Source: Oceanospirillaceae bacterium
GTDB taxonomy: Bacteria > Pseudomonadota > Gammaproteobacteria > Pseudomonadales > Balneatricaceae
Assembly: GCA_003523085.1 (NCBI GenBank)
Contig: DPHD01000048.1
Location: 1 to 49,908, forward strand
Direction: 5' to 3'
Length of the DNA: 49,908 bases
Under the pieces are notes generated by a model. It ran no database searches, was not told the origin of the DNA, and saw only the letters and a list, made by a program, of their open reading frames with translations. Positions 16,731-25,303 of the stretch are shown piece after piece. Made by a program: the position numbers and the translations under genes. Within the stretch, counting starts at the first letter, position 1, and every line of letters starts with the position of its first letter.

Positions 16731-17591
16731 TTGAATCAAGTTATTAACAACATAGCCAATGTGGACCCCAATGTTCGGGAATTTCACATGACTAAAAAAA
16801 ACTTCAACACCATCAGCGATGTTATCTACCAACACGCGGGTATTGTACTCAAAGAAATTAAAGAAGACATGGTGTACAGTCGTGTCTCCCGGCGTATACG
16901 AAAAACTGGCAGCCGCGGTTTTGACGACTATTTAAAACTTGCCTTAGCCACCGGTAGTGACGAATTTACCCATTTTGTAAATGCCATTACCACAAATCTG
17001 ACGTCCTTTTTTCGTGAGTCCCATCACTTTGATTTTATTAAACAAACGGCGCTACCGGGCTGGAAAGCAACCGCTGGCCGTCAACGATTGAGGATATGGT
17101 CGGCAGGTAGCTCCACAGGCGAAGAAGCCTACTCCATTGCCATGACATTGGCTGACCAAGTGCCCAAAAGTTGGGACACTAAAATATTAGCCACGGATGT
17201 AGACACTAACGTTGTGGCTCAGGGTAAGAGTGGTATTTACACCCAAGAACGTATCACCGGCCTCAGTAAGAGTCTAGTCAGCCAGCATTTCGATAAGGTT
17301 AATGTGGATGGCGCTCAAAAAGTGCAAGTGAAGCAAAACTTACGTGACATGGCCTTTTTTAAGCCGTTAAACTTACTTCAAGCGTGGCCTATGAGTGGCC
17401 AGTTTGACATGATTTTTTGCCGTAACGTAGTCATTTATTTTGATAAGCCAACTCAAAAAGTGTTGTTTGATCGGTTTGCCGAATTGCTGGTGCCAGGTGG
17501 GTATCTGATTATTGGGCATTCTGAGAGCATGTATAAGTTATCCGATCGATTTACCCCTATCGGTAACACCACCTATAGGAAAATTAAGTGA
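16731..17591 (+). CDS. cheR: Chemoreceptor methyltransferase CheR (TTG start)
   Basis: A 286-residue SAM-dependent glutamate methyltransferase. An N-terminal helical domain (about 20-90) contains the 'TNLTSFFRESHHF' block. The SAM-binding motif 'WSAGSSTGEEAYSIAM' lies at about 121-137, and 'FDMIFCRNVVIYFD' near 225. It transfers methyl groups to receptor glutamates for adaptation. The start is TTG at 16731, preceded by AGGGA at good spacing; the first in-frame ATG would give Met20 and also leave the domain intact. The end overlaps cheD by 4 bp (GTGA). Confidence 0.95.
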   Translation: MNQVINNIANVDPNVREFHMTKKNFNTISDVIYQHAGIVLKEIKEDMVYSRVSRRIRKTGSRGFDDYLKLALATGSDEFTHFVNAITTNLTSFFRESHHFDFIKQTALPGWKATAGRQRLRIWSAGSSTGEEAYSIAMTLADQVPKSWDTKILATDVDTNVVAQGKSGIYTQERITGLSKSLVSQHFDKVNVDGAQKVQVKQNLRDMAFFKPLNLLQAWPMSGQFDMIFCRNVVIYFDKPTQKVLFDRFAELLVPGGYLIIGHSESMYKLSDRFTPIGNTTYRKIK

Positions 17592-18229
17592 CAGGGATAG
17601 CTCAAAATAACAGAACACTGCCACCTCCACTGGCAGGTTTTGAGTCGGTTAAACGCTATTGGGACAACGCCATGGCTATTTCGTCGGCTAAGTTGATGCC
17701 CGGTGAAGTGTATGTGTCTGGCGAAGATGAAATGATTATGACGGTGTTGGGGTCATGTGTTTCTGCCTGTATACGCAACCCTCGTACTAATATAGGTGGC
17801 ATGAATCACTTTATGTTGCCGCAAATGGGCGCCAGTGCCTCCATGTTGACCCTCGACGGCACCGCAGCCCGTTACGGTAACTGGGCCATGGAAGTGCTGA
17901 TTAACGAAATTTTAAAATACGGCGGTAGTAAGCGTGATCTAGAGGTAAAGTTGTTTGGCGGCGGCAAAGTGCTCGACAATATGACCATGGATATCGGCAA
18001 ACGTAATATCGACTTTGTATTTTCCTTTTTGGATAAAGAGGGCATAGACATCGTCGCCCATGATGTGGGCGATCGTTTTCCGCGTAAGTTACTCTACTTT
18101 CCACATACCGGCAAGGTTCGCGTACGTAAGCTGCAGAGCACTAACCAGGCCACCGTTGTACGGCGTGAAGCGGCTTACCTTAATGACATTAAAACGGCTC
18201 CTAGGGATGGCGACATTGATCTGTTTTAA
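17588..18229 (+). CDS. cheD: Receptor deamidase CheD (GTG start)
   Basis: A 213-residue CheD. Catalytic Cys57 in 'VLGSCVSACI', His74 in 'GGMNHFMLP' and a nearby Thr52 provide the expected Cys-His-Thr set. 'KLFGGGKVLDNM' is also typical. It deamidates receptor glutamines to glutamates, preparing methylation sites. The GTG start overlaps the cheR stop and has an AGGA ribosome site. Proteins around 200 residues with an N-terminal extension are normal in Che2-like clusters. It sits between cheR and cheB, forming a full adaptation module. Confidence 0.95.
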   Translation: MTGIAQNNRTLPPPLAGFESVKRYWDNAMAISSAKLMPGEVYVSGEDEMIMTVLGSCVSACIRNPRTNIGGMNHFMLPQMGASASMLTLDGTAARYGNWAMEVLINEILKYGGSKRDLEVKLFGGGKVLDNMTMDIGKRNIDFVFSFLDKEGIDIVAHDVGDRFPRKLLYFPHTGKVRVRKLQSTNQATVVRREAAYLNDIKTAPRDGDIDLF

Positions 18230-18247
18230 CCACTGGAGAAGAAACAC

Positions 18248-19312
18248 TTGAAGTTAATTTCTGTGCTAGTGATTGATGACTCTGCGCTTATGCGCAAGTT
18301 GCTAACCGACATTATTAACGCTGACCCAGGTATGGAAGTGGTGGGTGTGGCCGAAGATCCCTATGTTGCACGTGATCAAATTAAGTTGCTTAATCCCGAT
18401 GTGTTAACCCTCGACATTGAAATGCCAAAAATGAATGGCATCACCTTCTTGCGCAATTTGATGCGCTTAAGGCCCATGCCGGTGGTGATGGTGTCTACCC
18501 TGACTGAAAAGGGAGCATCGGCAACCTTGGAGTCAATGGAGTTGGGTGCTTTAGATTACGTGGCTAAATCGACCTTGCAAGAAGATCGAGGTATTGCCAA
18601 ATTTTCTAAAATGGTGCTTGAAAAAGTGCTCATGGCATCGCAGGCTAACGTCAATGCGTTAGCAAAAAGTAGTTTGTTAGGGCGTGGTGATGGCGGTAAA
18701 CCAAAACAGGTGCATTATTCTGGGGTGGTGAAATCCACCAGTATTATCGCTATAGGGTCCTCTACCGGTGGCACTGAAGCTTTGAACCAAGTGTTGTCGG
18801 TGATGCCAGCAGAGTCCCCCCCCATACTTATTGCCCAACACATCCCCCCTACCTTTAGTACGTCGTTGGCAAGGCGTCTTAATGAAGCTTCCGCCATGAC
18901 CGTGGTCGAAGCAAGTGATGGCATGGAAGTTAAAAAGGGCCACGCGTATTTGGCCCCGGGCAACTTTCACTTGGCCATTCGGCGCCGTGGGCATGGTTAT
19001 ATTTGCCGCATAATACACACCGAAAAAGTTAACCGGCATAGGCCTTCCGTGGATGTATTGTTTGATTCAATGGTGAAAGAAGTGGGCAAACATGCGACCG
19101 GGGTTATTTTGACGGGCATGGGCGCAGATGGCGCTCAAGGCCTATTGCGCATGCGCGAGGCCGGTTGCCATACCATTGGCCAGGACGAAGCTTCTAGTGT
19201 GGTTTATGGTATGCCCCGGGCGGCCAAAGAATTGGGAGCTGTTGAATTTGAATTGCCTCTAGCCAAAATTCCGAGCAAGATGCTGCGGCTTTCTAGTAAA
19301 CCAAAATTGTAG
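18248..19312 (+). CDS. cheB: Chemoreceptor methylesterase CheB (TTG start)
   Basis: A 354-residue response-regulator enzyme. The receiver domain (1-125) has D10/D11 and phospho-acceptor D56 ('LTLDIEMPKMNG'). The C-terminal methylesterase carries the triad Ser172 ('IGSSTGGTEA'), His198 ('IAQHIPP') and Asp294 ('GMGADGA'). It removes methyl groups from receptors when phosphorylated by CheA. The start is TTG at 18248 with a GGAGAAG site. The parA gene follows after 16 bp. All catalytic residues are present. Confidence 0.96.
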   Translation: MKLISVLVIDDSALMRKLLTDIINADPGMEVVGVAEDPYVARDQIKLLNPDVLTLDIEMPKMNGITFLRNLMRLRPMPVVMVSTLTEKGASATLESMELGALDYVAKSTLQEDRGIAKFSKMVLEKVLMASQANVNALAKSSLLGRGDGGKPKQVHYSGVVKSTSIIAIGSSTGGTEALNQVLSVMPAESPPILIAQHIPPTFSTSLARRLNEASAMTVVEASDGMEVKKGHAYLAPGNFHLAIRRRGHGYICRIIHTEKVNRHRPSVDVLFDSMVKEVGKHATGVILTGMGADGAQGLLRMREAGCHTIGQDEASSVVYGMPRAAKELGAVEFELPLAKIPSKMLRLSSKPKL

Positions 19313-19328
19313 TCACAGCAGAAAAATC

Positions 19329-20114
19329 ATGCAAGTCTGGGCCGTAGCAAATCAAAAAGGTGGGGTTGGAAAAACCACTAGCGTAGTGACCTTAGCTGGC
19401 TTATTGGCTCAGCAAGGTCACCGGGTGCTGGTGGTTGATTTAGACCCCCATGGCTCCTTAACCGCGTACTTTGGCCACGATCCAGACACCATGCAAGAGT
19501 CGGTTTACGATTTGTTTATTGACCCAAATCAGGCCGCATCCAGCTTGTTGATACCGACTAATTTGCCAAATTTGACGCTGTTGCCTGCCAGCAGTCGTAT
19601 GGCTGCACTCGAACGTCAAGCCGGTCAATTAGATGGCATGGGTTTGGTGATGCAGCGCGCACTGGCACAAGTCGATACTCTCTTTGATTACGTGCTTATT
19701 GATAGTCCACCCATCTTAGGTGTGGCCATGATTAATGCCTTAGCGGCCTGCGAATTGTTGCTCATGCCAGTGCAAACAGAATTTTTGGCCATCAAGGGAT
19801 TGATGCGTATGTCCAAGAGCCTGGATTTAGTATTAAAAACTCGACACCAACAATTGCAGGCCTTAGTGTTGCCCACCATGTACGACCGACGTACCAAATC
19901 GTCTATCCAAAGTTTACGTATAATTAGAGCAGAATTTGGCGAGCGCGTGTCCCATGCCTTGATTCCTATTGATACTCAGTTTCGTAATGCCAGTTCTGCA
20001 GGTAAAGTGCCCAGTGTACACAATCATTTGGCCCGCGGTGTTCAAGCCTATGACTTGTTGCTCACGCAACTACAGCGTAAGCGTCAGCAAATTCCACAAT
20101 GGAGAGTGGGCTAG
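19329..20114 (+). CDS. parA: ParA/MinD-family ATPase of the chemotaxis cluster
   Basis: A 261-residue deviant-Walker ATPase. The signature 'KGGVGKTTS' gives K10 and K15, and 'VVDLDPHGSL' and 'YVLIDSPP' follow. It looks like a full-length Soj/ParA-type protein, but there is no parB next to it. Homologues located in chemotaxis operons (ParC in Vibrio, PpfA in Rhodobacter) position chemosensory arrays at poles or mid-cell rather than segregating DNA. The same role is inferred here from its place between cheB and a CheW-like gene. Confidence 0.9.
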   Translation: MQVWAVANQKGGVGKTTSVVTLAGLLAQQGHRVLVVDLDPHGSLTAYFGHDPDTMQESVYDLFIDPNQAASSLLIPTNLPNLTLLPASSRMAALERQAGQLDGMGLVMQRALAQVDTLFDYVLIDSPPILGVAMINALAACELLLMPVQTEFLAIKGLMRMSKSLDLVLKTRHQQLQALVLPTMYDRRTKSSIQSLRIIRAEFGERVSHALIPIDTQFRNASSAGKVPSVHNHLARGVQAYDLLLTQLQRKRQQIPQWRVG

Positions 20115-20116
20115 TT

Positions 20117-20539
20117 ATGTCTGCTTCTGAAGATGACGCGGTGTTACTGGATTACTTGTCTAGTTTATTGCTGGTGCCAGAAGCTGAACCAGTACCCGTG
20201 CTCCAGCCCTGTCTCAAAGTAATGTTAGGCCATCAGGCTTTGTTGCTGCCTTTAACTGAGCTAGGTGGCATGCAAGCGGTATGCGGACCCCTGACTAAGA
20301 TATCTCCTAATCAGTGGCGTTTGGACCCATACAGTGAGCTTGAATTGTTCGACTTACGTGGTGTGCTTGGCCTTGAGGCTTGCGACTACACAGACGCGGA
20401 CTGGCAAGGCCATAGTCTAAAATTAAAAAATGGCCAACACAGTGTGTTAGTTGATCAAATTATCGGGCCGCAAAAGTCGACTGCAAGCCAAGTTTGGCAG
20501 CAATTTAATGGTCTAGGTTATACATTGGTATCAGGTTAA
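20117..20539 (+). CDS. Short CheW-like protein next to ParA (possible array-positioning partner)
   Basis: A 140-residue protein with weak CheW resemblance: 'LKVMLGHQALLLPLTELGG', then 'ELFDLRGVLGLE', and 'SLKLKNGQHSVLVDQIIGPQ'. The diagnostic 'GVxNLRGxVxPVxDL' loop is reduced, and the usual last strands after VDQI are replaced by about 24 residues. I prefer the ATG at 20117, served by GGAG, over the in-frame ATG at 20099, which has no ribosome site and overlaps parA. Position beside ParA recalls ParP of Vibrio, whose C-terminal CheW-like AIF domain docks on CheA and receptors. An alternative is a second, degenerate CheW. Confidence 0.7.
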   Translation: MSASEDDAVLLDYLSSLLLVPEAEPVPVLQPCLKVMLGHQALLLPLTELGGMQAVCGPLTKISPNQWRLDPYSELELFDLRGVLGLEACDYTDADWQGHSLKLKNGQHSVLVDQIIGPQKSTASQVWQQFNGLGYTLVSG

Positions 20540-20601
20540 CTACCAATTTTGTATTAAACAGATATAATCAATCGCCTTAATATACAATGAGCGTGTGATC
20601 T

Positions 20602-21252
20602 GTGCTGTCGTCCCCAACATCCCCCTGTGATTTGTTGCTTACCCAAGAGTTGGCGTGCGAGCGGGATGATCGCTGTCTGTATCGGCAGTTAAATTGGACT
20701 GTTAAGCGTGGTGACTTGTGGCACATTAAAGGCCAAAATGGTGCCGGTAAAACCACCTTGCTGCGACAGATCGCAGGCTTGCACCCCATTGATAGTGGTC
20801 GCATTGTCTGGTGCAACAAAGGCTTAAAAATGATCTATTTAGGCCATAAACTAGGCCTAAAAGAGCAACTAACTGCCAATGAAAACCTGGCTTGGCTAGC
20901 CGCCTTAGATGGTGGCTCAAGCCAAGCACAGCGTTACGCTGCATTGGCCACCGTGGGCCTTCGAGGCTACGAAGAAAACCTTGTAGCACACCTGTCAGCC
21001 GGTCAAAAGCGGCGTGTGGCGCTGGCTCGGTTGCAACTGTGTAATGCCGACCTATGGTTATTAGACGAACCATTTACTTCTTTGGATCAACAAGGGGTGA
21101 TTGATGAGCAAGCGTGGTTGGAGCAGCATAGGGAGGCAGGTGGCGCAGTGCTCATGACCAGCCACCAAGATCTCAGTTTGCCGCAGGTGAAAACACTCGA
21201 TTTATGTCAATTTTCGGGCGTCAATGATGGGCTAGTCGAGTGGGCGTCATGA
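20602..21252 (+). CDS. ccmA: Heme exporter ATP-binding protein CcmA (GTG start)
   Basis: A 216-residue ABC ATPase. Walker A 'GQNGAGKTTLLR' lies near 44-55, signature 'LSAGQKRRVALARL' follows, and Walker B is 'LWLLDEPF'. It powers the CcmABCD complex that releases holo-CcmE during cytochrome c maturation. The start is GTG at 20602, because the upstream ATG at 20587 meets a stop within three codons; the ribosome site is weak. It is the first of nine contiguous ccm genes and overlaps the start of ccmB (ATGA). Confidence 0.95.
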   Translation: MLSSPTSPCDLLLTQELACERDDRCLYRQLNWTVKRGDLWHIKGQNGAGKTTLLRQIAGLHPIDSGRIVWCNKGLKMIYLGHKLGLKEQLTANENLAWLAALDGGSSQAQRYAALATVGLRGYEENLVAHLSAGQKRRVALARLQLCNADLWLLDEPFTSLDQQGVIDEQAWLEQHREAGGAVLMTSHQDLSLPQVKTLDLCQFSGVNDGLVEWAS

Positions 21253-21908
21253 TGGGGTTTATGCTCACTATTATTCGCCGTGACTTATTGCTCATCGCCA
21301 GACAACCGGCAGAACTGATTAATCCCCTGGTGTTTTTCGTCTTAGTAGTGGCCTTGTTTCCGTTAGGTGTCAGCCCTGAGGCGTCGATTTTGTCACAAAC
21401 CGCCGCCGGCGTAATTTGGGTCGCCGCCATGTTGGCCACCCTGTTATCCCTGGAGTTGTTATTTAAATTGGATCATGAGGATGGCAGTCTAGAACAACTG
21501 TTGCTGGCACCTTACCCGAGTTGGAGTTTGGTGTTGGCAAAGGTCATAGTGCATTGGTTGGTGAGTGGGTTGCCGTTGGTGTTATTGTCGCCACTGATTG
21601 CCAGTATGTTGTTCTTGCCAAGCCAAGCCTTGCCCAGCCTAATGTTAAGTTTACTTGTGGGCACACCTACCTTGAGTTTATTGGGGGCGATTGGTGCCGC
21701 ATTGGTCACAGGGGTACGCGGCGGGGGTATGTTATTGACCTTGTTAATCCTGCCCTTGTACGTGCCGGTGATTATTTTTGGTGCAGCCAGTGTGGCAGCC
21801 GGCGCCCAAGGTTTGCCCATTGATGGCTATATGGCATTGTTGGGAGCAATGTTGGTATTTGCTTTAATGATCACCCCCTGGGCTGCTAGTGCAGCGTTAA
21901 AATTGTGA
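21249..21908 (+). CDS. ccmB: Heme exporter membrane protein CcmB
   Basis: A 219-residue inner-membrane protein with about six hydrophobic helices. It begins 'MLTIIRRDLLLIARQPAELI', typical of CcmB, and contains 'LFKLDHEDGSLEQLLL' and 'LTLLILPLYVPVIIFG'. It pairs with CcmA as the membrane part of the ABC module. I place the start at the ATG at 21249, overlapping the ccmA stop as ATGA. An ATG directly after it (21252) and a GTG at 21240 are also possible. Confidence 0.94.
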   Translation: MMGFMLTIIRRDLLLIARQPAELINPLVFFVLVVALFPLGVSPEASILSQTAAGVIWVAAMLATLLSLELLFKLDHEDGSLEQLLLAPYPSWSLVLAKVIVHWLVSGLPLVLLSPLIASMLFLPSQALPSLMLSLLVGTPTLSLLGAIGAALVTGVRGGGMLLTLLILPLYVPVIIFGAASVAAGAQGLPIDGYMALLGAMLVFALMITPWAASAALKL

Positions 21909-21918
21909 GAATAATACT

Positions 21919-22683
21919 ATGATTAGTCTAGATTGGCGTATGCCACGGTGGTTTCACCAGATGGGGTCACCGAAGTGGTTTTATGCGTGGGGTGGTCGAT
22001 TACAGCCTTGGTTTGCCTTGGCGGCGTTAACTTTATTGGGCGGGGGCATGATTTGGGGTTTGGCATTTGCACCTGCTGATTATCAACAAGGCAATAGTTT
22101 CCGTATTATGTATGTGCATGTGCCGGCGGCTATTTTATCGCAATCCATCTTCGTGAGTATGGCGATTGCCGGAGCCATTGGTATTATTTGGAAAATGAAA
22201 GTGGCCTTTATGGTGGCACGTAGTTGTATCGCTATTGGTGCTACCTTCACGGCCATTGCGCTGCTTACGGGTGCCATTTGGGGTAAGCCCACGTGGGGCA
22301 CCTATTGGGTATGGGATGCTCGCCTAACGTCAACCTTGGTGTTGTTGTTTTTATATGCTGGAGTTATGGCCCTCAACCAAGCCATTAGTGAGCGTCAAAC
22401 CGCCGGGAAAGCGACCGCTATATTAGCCCTTGTAGGCACCATAAATATCCCTATTATTAAGTACTCAGTGGAGTGGTGGAATACCTTGCACCAAAGTTCG
22501 AGTTTTAGTTTAACCGCAAAACCAACCATGCCTGCGGAAATGTATGCGCCCTTGTTATTAACAGTATTGGGGAGCTATTGTTTGTTTGCCTTGTTGGTAT
22601 TGATGCGCACTCGCACGCAAATTTTGCAGACTCAAAGCCAAGCTAAATGGCTCACCCAACACCCTGACATAGAAGGAGTTTAG
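21919..22683 (+). CDS. ccmC: Heme lyase/handling protein CcmC
   Basis: A 254-residue six-helix membrane protein. It has the tryptophan-rich periplasmic heme-binding motif 'WGTYWVWDARLTS' and flanking histidines in 'MYVHVPAA' and 'NTLHQ' that serve as axial heme ligands in the family. It loads heme covalently onto the histidine of CcmE with help from CcmD. It sits 10 bp after ccmB and 2 bp before ccmD. Length and motifs are normal. Confidence 0.96.
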   Translation: MISLDWRMPRWFHQMGSPKWFYAWGGRLQPWFALAALTLLGGGMIWGLAFAPADYQQGNSFRIMYVHVPAAILSQSIFVSMAIAGAIGIIWKMKVAFMVARSCIAIGATFTAIALLTGAIWGKPTWGTYWVWDARLTSTLVLLFLYAGVMALNQAISERQTAGKATAILALVGTINIPIIKYSVEWWNTLHQSSSFSLTAKPTMPAEMYAPLLLTVLGSYCLFALLVLMRTRTQILQTQSQAKWLTQHPDIEGV

Positions 22684-22685
22684 GT

Positions 22686-22856
22686 ATGTTTTTTAATTCG
22701 TTTGAAGACTTGTGGGTGATGTCGGGGCATGGTGCTTTTGTTTGGTCTTGTTATGGCTTGTTTGTGGGGTTGCTGGCACTCAATGTGTGGCATAGCCGCA
22801 GCCAGCGTGCCAAGGCCTTGAAGCAAGTGCGAGCCATCGCTCGGAGGGTGAAATAA
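22686..22856 (+). CDS. ccmD: Heme exporter small protein CcmD
   Basis: A 56-residue protein that small-gene filters easily miss. It begins MFFNSFEDLWVMSGHGAFVW, has one transmembrane helix (about 16-34), then a basic cytoplasmic tail (HSRSQRAKALKQVRAIARR). The FxMxGxGxFVWxxY-like start and size fit CcmD, which stabilises CcmC-CcmE and helps release holo-CcmE. Its TAA stop overlaps the ATG of ccmE (TAATG), and it follows ccmC by 2 bp. GGT or AGG upstream gives a modest ribosome site. Confidence 0.92.
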   Translation: MFFNSFEDLWVMSGHGAFVWSCYGLFVGLLALNVWHSRSQRAKALKQVRAIARRVK

Positions 22857-23329
22857 TGGCCATGGTCCCTAAACGACGTAACAAGCTGTTGATCATAGTC
22901 GGTCTTGTGAGCGGCGTGGCAATTCTTGTGTCGCTGGTATTGTATGCCTTGTCACAAAATATCAATCTGTTCTTCTCACCGTCTGATATGGCGCAGGGCA
23001 AGGCGCCCATTGAAAAACGCATAAGGGCAGGTGGCATGGTGCGCGAAGGTAGCTTAGCGCGGGCTGGCGATAGCCTAAAGGTGAGCTTTTTGATTACCGA
23101 CTTTGTGGAAGATGTGAGTGTCACTTACGAAGGTATATTGCCCGATTTATTTCGTGAAGGTCAGGGCATTGTGGCGCAAGGTAAACTCAATAGCCAAGGG
23201 GTGTTTGTGGCCGATGAGGTGTTAGCCAAGCACGATGAAAAGTACATGCCGCCAGAAGTCACGCAAGCCCTTAACGATGCGCAGTTACAAACGCAACAAA
23301 AAACTCAAAACACGGAGCTAAATCAATGA
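22856..23329 (+). CDS. ccmE: Periplasmic heme chaperone CcmE
   Basis: A 157-residue protein with one N-terminal membrane anchor (about 11-32) and a periplasmic OB-fold. The heme-attachment motif 'AKHDEKYMPPEV' places the covalent-heme His at 126 and the axial Tyr at 130. The tail after the motif is Gln/Thr-rich, as usual. It carries heme from CcmC to CcmF. Start overlaps the ccmD stop and end overlaps the ccmF start. Confidence 0.97.
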   Translation: MAMVPKRRNKLLIIVGLVSGVAILVSLVLYALSQNINLFFSPSDMAQGKAPIEKRIRAGGMVREGSLARAGDSLKVSFLITDFVEDVSVTYEGILPDLFREGQGIVAQGKLNSQGVFVADEVLAKHDEKYMPPEVTQALNDAQLQTQQKTQNTELNQ

Positions 23330-25302
23330 TTCCAGAGATTGGTCACATGGCACTCATCTTGGCTCTGTTGTTTGCCTTGAGCCTGAGTTTTCTACCTATG
23401 CTGGGGTCTTATAACGGTCAAATTCGACTCATGAGCGCCGCAAAACCGTTAGCTATTGGACAAGGTGTGATGCTGTTTATCGCCTTTGCCATGTTAGTCA
23501 TGGCCTTTGCTCAAGATGATTTTAGTGTGCGTTATGTGGCGCAAAATTCCAATACCGCGTTACCGATGCAGTACAAAATTAGCGCGGTTTGGGGTGGGCA
23601 TGAAGGCTCGTTGCTATTGTGGGTGGTGATTTTGGGGTTTTGGACCATGGCGGTGAGTCTGCTCAGCAAGAGTTTGCCGTTGATAATGCAAGCCAGAGTG
23701 TTGTCGGTGATGGGTATGATTGGTGTGGGCTTTATTTTGTTCACCCTGTGGACTAGTAACCCTTTTTGGCGTTTATTGCCAGAAGCGGCCGTGCAAGGGG
23801 CCGATCTCAACCCATTGTTGCAAGATTTTGGCCTTATTGTTCATCCGCCCATGTTGTATATGGGTTATGTGGGTTTTTCGGTGGCCTTTGCGTTTGCTAT
23901 CGCGGCTTTGTTAGATGGTCAGTATGACGCCGCTTGGGTGCGCTGGTCACGGCCTTGGACCAGCGTGGCATGGGCGTTTTTAACCGCAGGCATCGCCTTG
24001 GGTAGCTGGTGGGCTTATTACGAGCTTGGTTGGGGCGGTTGGTGGTTTTGGGACCCCGTAGAAAACGCATCCTTTATGCCATGGTTAGTGGGCACCGCCT
24101 TACTGCATTCGTTAGCGGTATCCGAAAAACGCGGTTTGTTTAAAAACTGGACCCTGCTATTGGCTATTCTTGCCTTTAGCCTGAGTTTGTTAGGCACCTT
24201 CTTGGTGCGCTCCGGGGTATTAACCTCGGTGCATGCGTTTGCCTCAGACCCGGATCGTGGTTATTTTGTGTTGGTGCTATTGGCGATTACCGTAGGTGGT
24301 TCGTTATTACTGTTTGCGATACGGGCCAGTACTGTTTCCAGTCGCGTGGGATATCGTTTCTGGTCGCGGGAAACCTTCTTGTTGTCCAATAATGTGATTT
24401 TAGTAGTCGCTGCACTGACGGTGTTATTAGGTACCCTATATCCTTTGTTATTGGATGCCTTGGGTGGTGGCAAAATTTCCGTCGGCCCGCCGTATTTCAA
24501 CGCCGCTTTTGTGCCCTTAATGGTGTTGTTAATTATCGCTATGGGTTTAGGCTTAGGCGCCAAATGGAAAACCATTAACCCGCGCGAACTGACCCGCTCC
24601 TTGACCTCGCCTGCGCTTATTGCGGTGGTGCTGGGTGTTGCCTTTCCATTTGTCTATGACGGCCAATTTAACCCGAGCACGGCCTTGGCTGCAGCTTTGT
24701 TAATTTGGTTGTTATTGGCCTCCTCGGTCGATCTTAAGCGCCGGGTAAGACACCAAGGTTGGTGGCGTGGTTTGCGGCAGTTAAATCCGGGTTACTATGG
24801 CATGCTGTTAGCCCATGTGGGCATTGGCGTCACGGCTTTGGGGATTGCCGTTGTGAGCCATTATGACCAGCAAGAAGACGTCTACATGGCGATTGGTGAT
24901 GAGGTTCAGTTGGGCCAGTATGAGTTTATATTTACCCAGGTGAGCGATGTAGAAGGTCCCAATTACAGCGCTGTGCAGGGTCACGTGACCGTATTGAAGG
25001 GTGGCCAACTGGTAGCTCAATTGTTGCCCCAAAAGCGCAACTATCACAGCCGTAATCAAGTCATGACCGAGGCGGCTATTGATGCTGCATTAAGTCGTGA
25101 TATCTATGTTGCCATGGGTGAACCCCTTGAAAACAACGCCTGGGCCATGCGCTTACACGTCAAACCTATGATTAGATGGATCTGGCTGGGTGGCTTGATG
25201 ATGGCCTTAGGTGGCGTGTTAGCGGTGTGGGATAAGCGTTACCGTCGTCGACGTGTCGACACTAATCCATCACTTCAAACCGCACCGGCCCTAGGAGAAT
25301 AA
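23326..25302 (+). CDS. ccmF: Cytochrome c heme lyase CcmF
   Basis: A 658-residue polytopic membrane protein. The WWD motif 'WGGWWFWDPVENA' starts at residue 236. Conserved segments include 'AVWGGHEGSLLLWV', 'IVHPPMLYMGYVG' and 'GTFLVRSGVLTSVHAFA'. It joins heme from CcmE to apocytochrome CxxCH cysteines together with CcmH and CcmI. Length matches family members (about 650). It overlaps ccmE by 4 bp (ATGA) and is followed by ccmG after 1 bp. Confidence 0.97.
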   Translation: MIPEIGHMALILALLFALSLSFLPMLGSYNGQIRLMSAAKPLAIGQGVMLFIAFAMLVMAFAQDDFSVRYVAQNSNTALPMQYKISAVWGGHEGSLLLWVVILGFWTMAVSLLSKSLPLIMQARVLSVMGMIGVGFILFTLWTSNPFWRLLPEAAVQGADLNPLLQDFGLIVHPPMLYMGYVGFSVAFAFAIAALLDGQYDAAWVRWSRPWTSVAWAFLTAGIALGSWWAYYELGWGGWWFWDPVENASFMPWLVGTALLHSLAVSEKRGLFKNWTLLLAILAFSLSLLGTFLVRSGVLTSVHAFASDPDRGYFVLVLLAITVGGSLLLFAIRASTVSSRVGYRFWSRETFLLSNNVILVVAALTVLLGTLYPLLLDALGGGKISVGPPYFNAAFVPLMVLLIIAMGLGLGAKWKTINPRELTRSLTSPALIAVVLGVAFPFVYDGQFNPSTALAAALLIWLLLASSVDLKRRVRHQGWWRGLRQLNPGYYGMLLAHVGIGVTALGIAVVSHYDQQEDVYMAIGDEVQLGQYEFIFTQVSDVEGPNYSAVQGHVTVLKGGQLVAQLLPQKRNYHSRNQVMTEAAIDAALSRDIYVAMGEPLENNAWAMRLHVKPMIRWIWLGGLMMALGGVLAVWDKRYRRRRVDTNPSLQTAPALGE

Positions 25303-25303
25303 T

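Noticed and set aside
20099..20116. Earlier ATG start for the CheW-like gene
   Set aside because: It has no ribosome-binding site and lies inside parA. The ATG at 20117 is served by GGAG.
20563..20568. TATAAT before ccmA as a ccm promoter
   Set aside because: It is a perfect -10 hexamer, but no -35 box or TGn extension occurs at suitable distance. It could still be an activator-dependent promoter.
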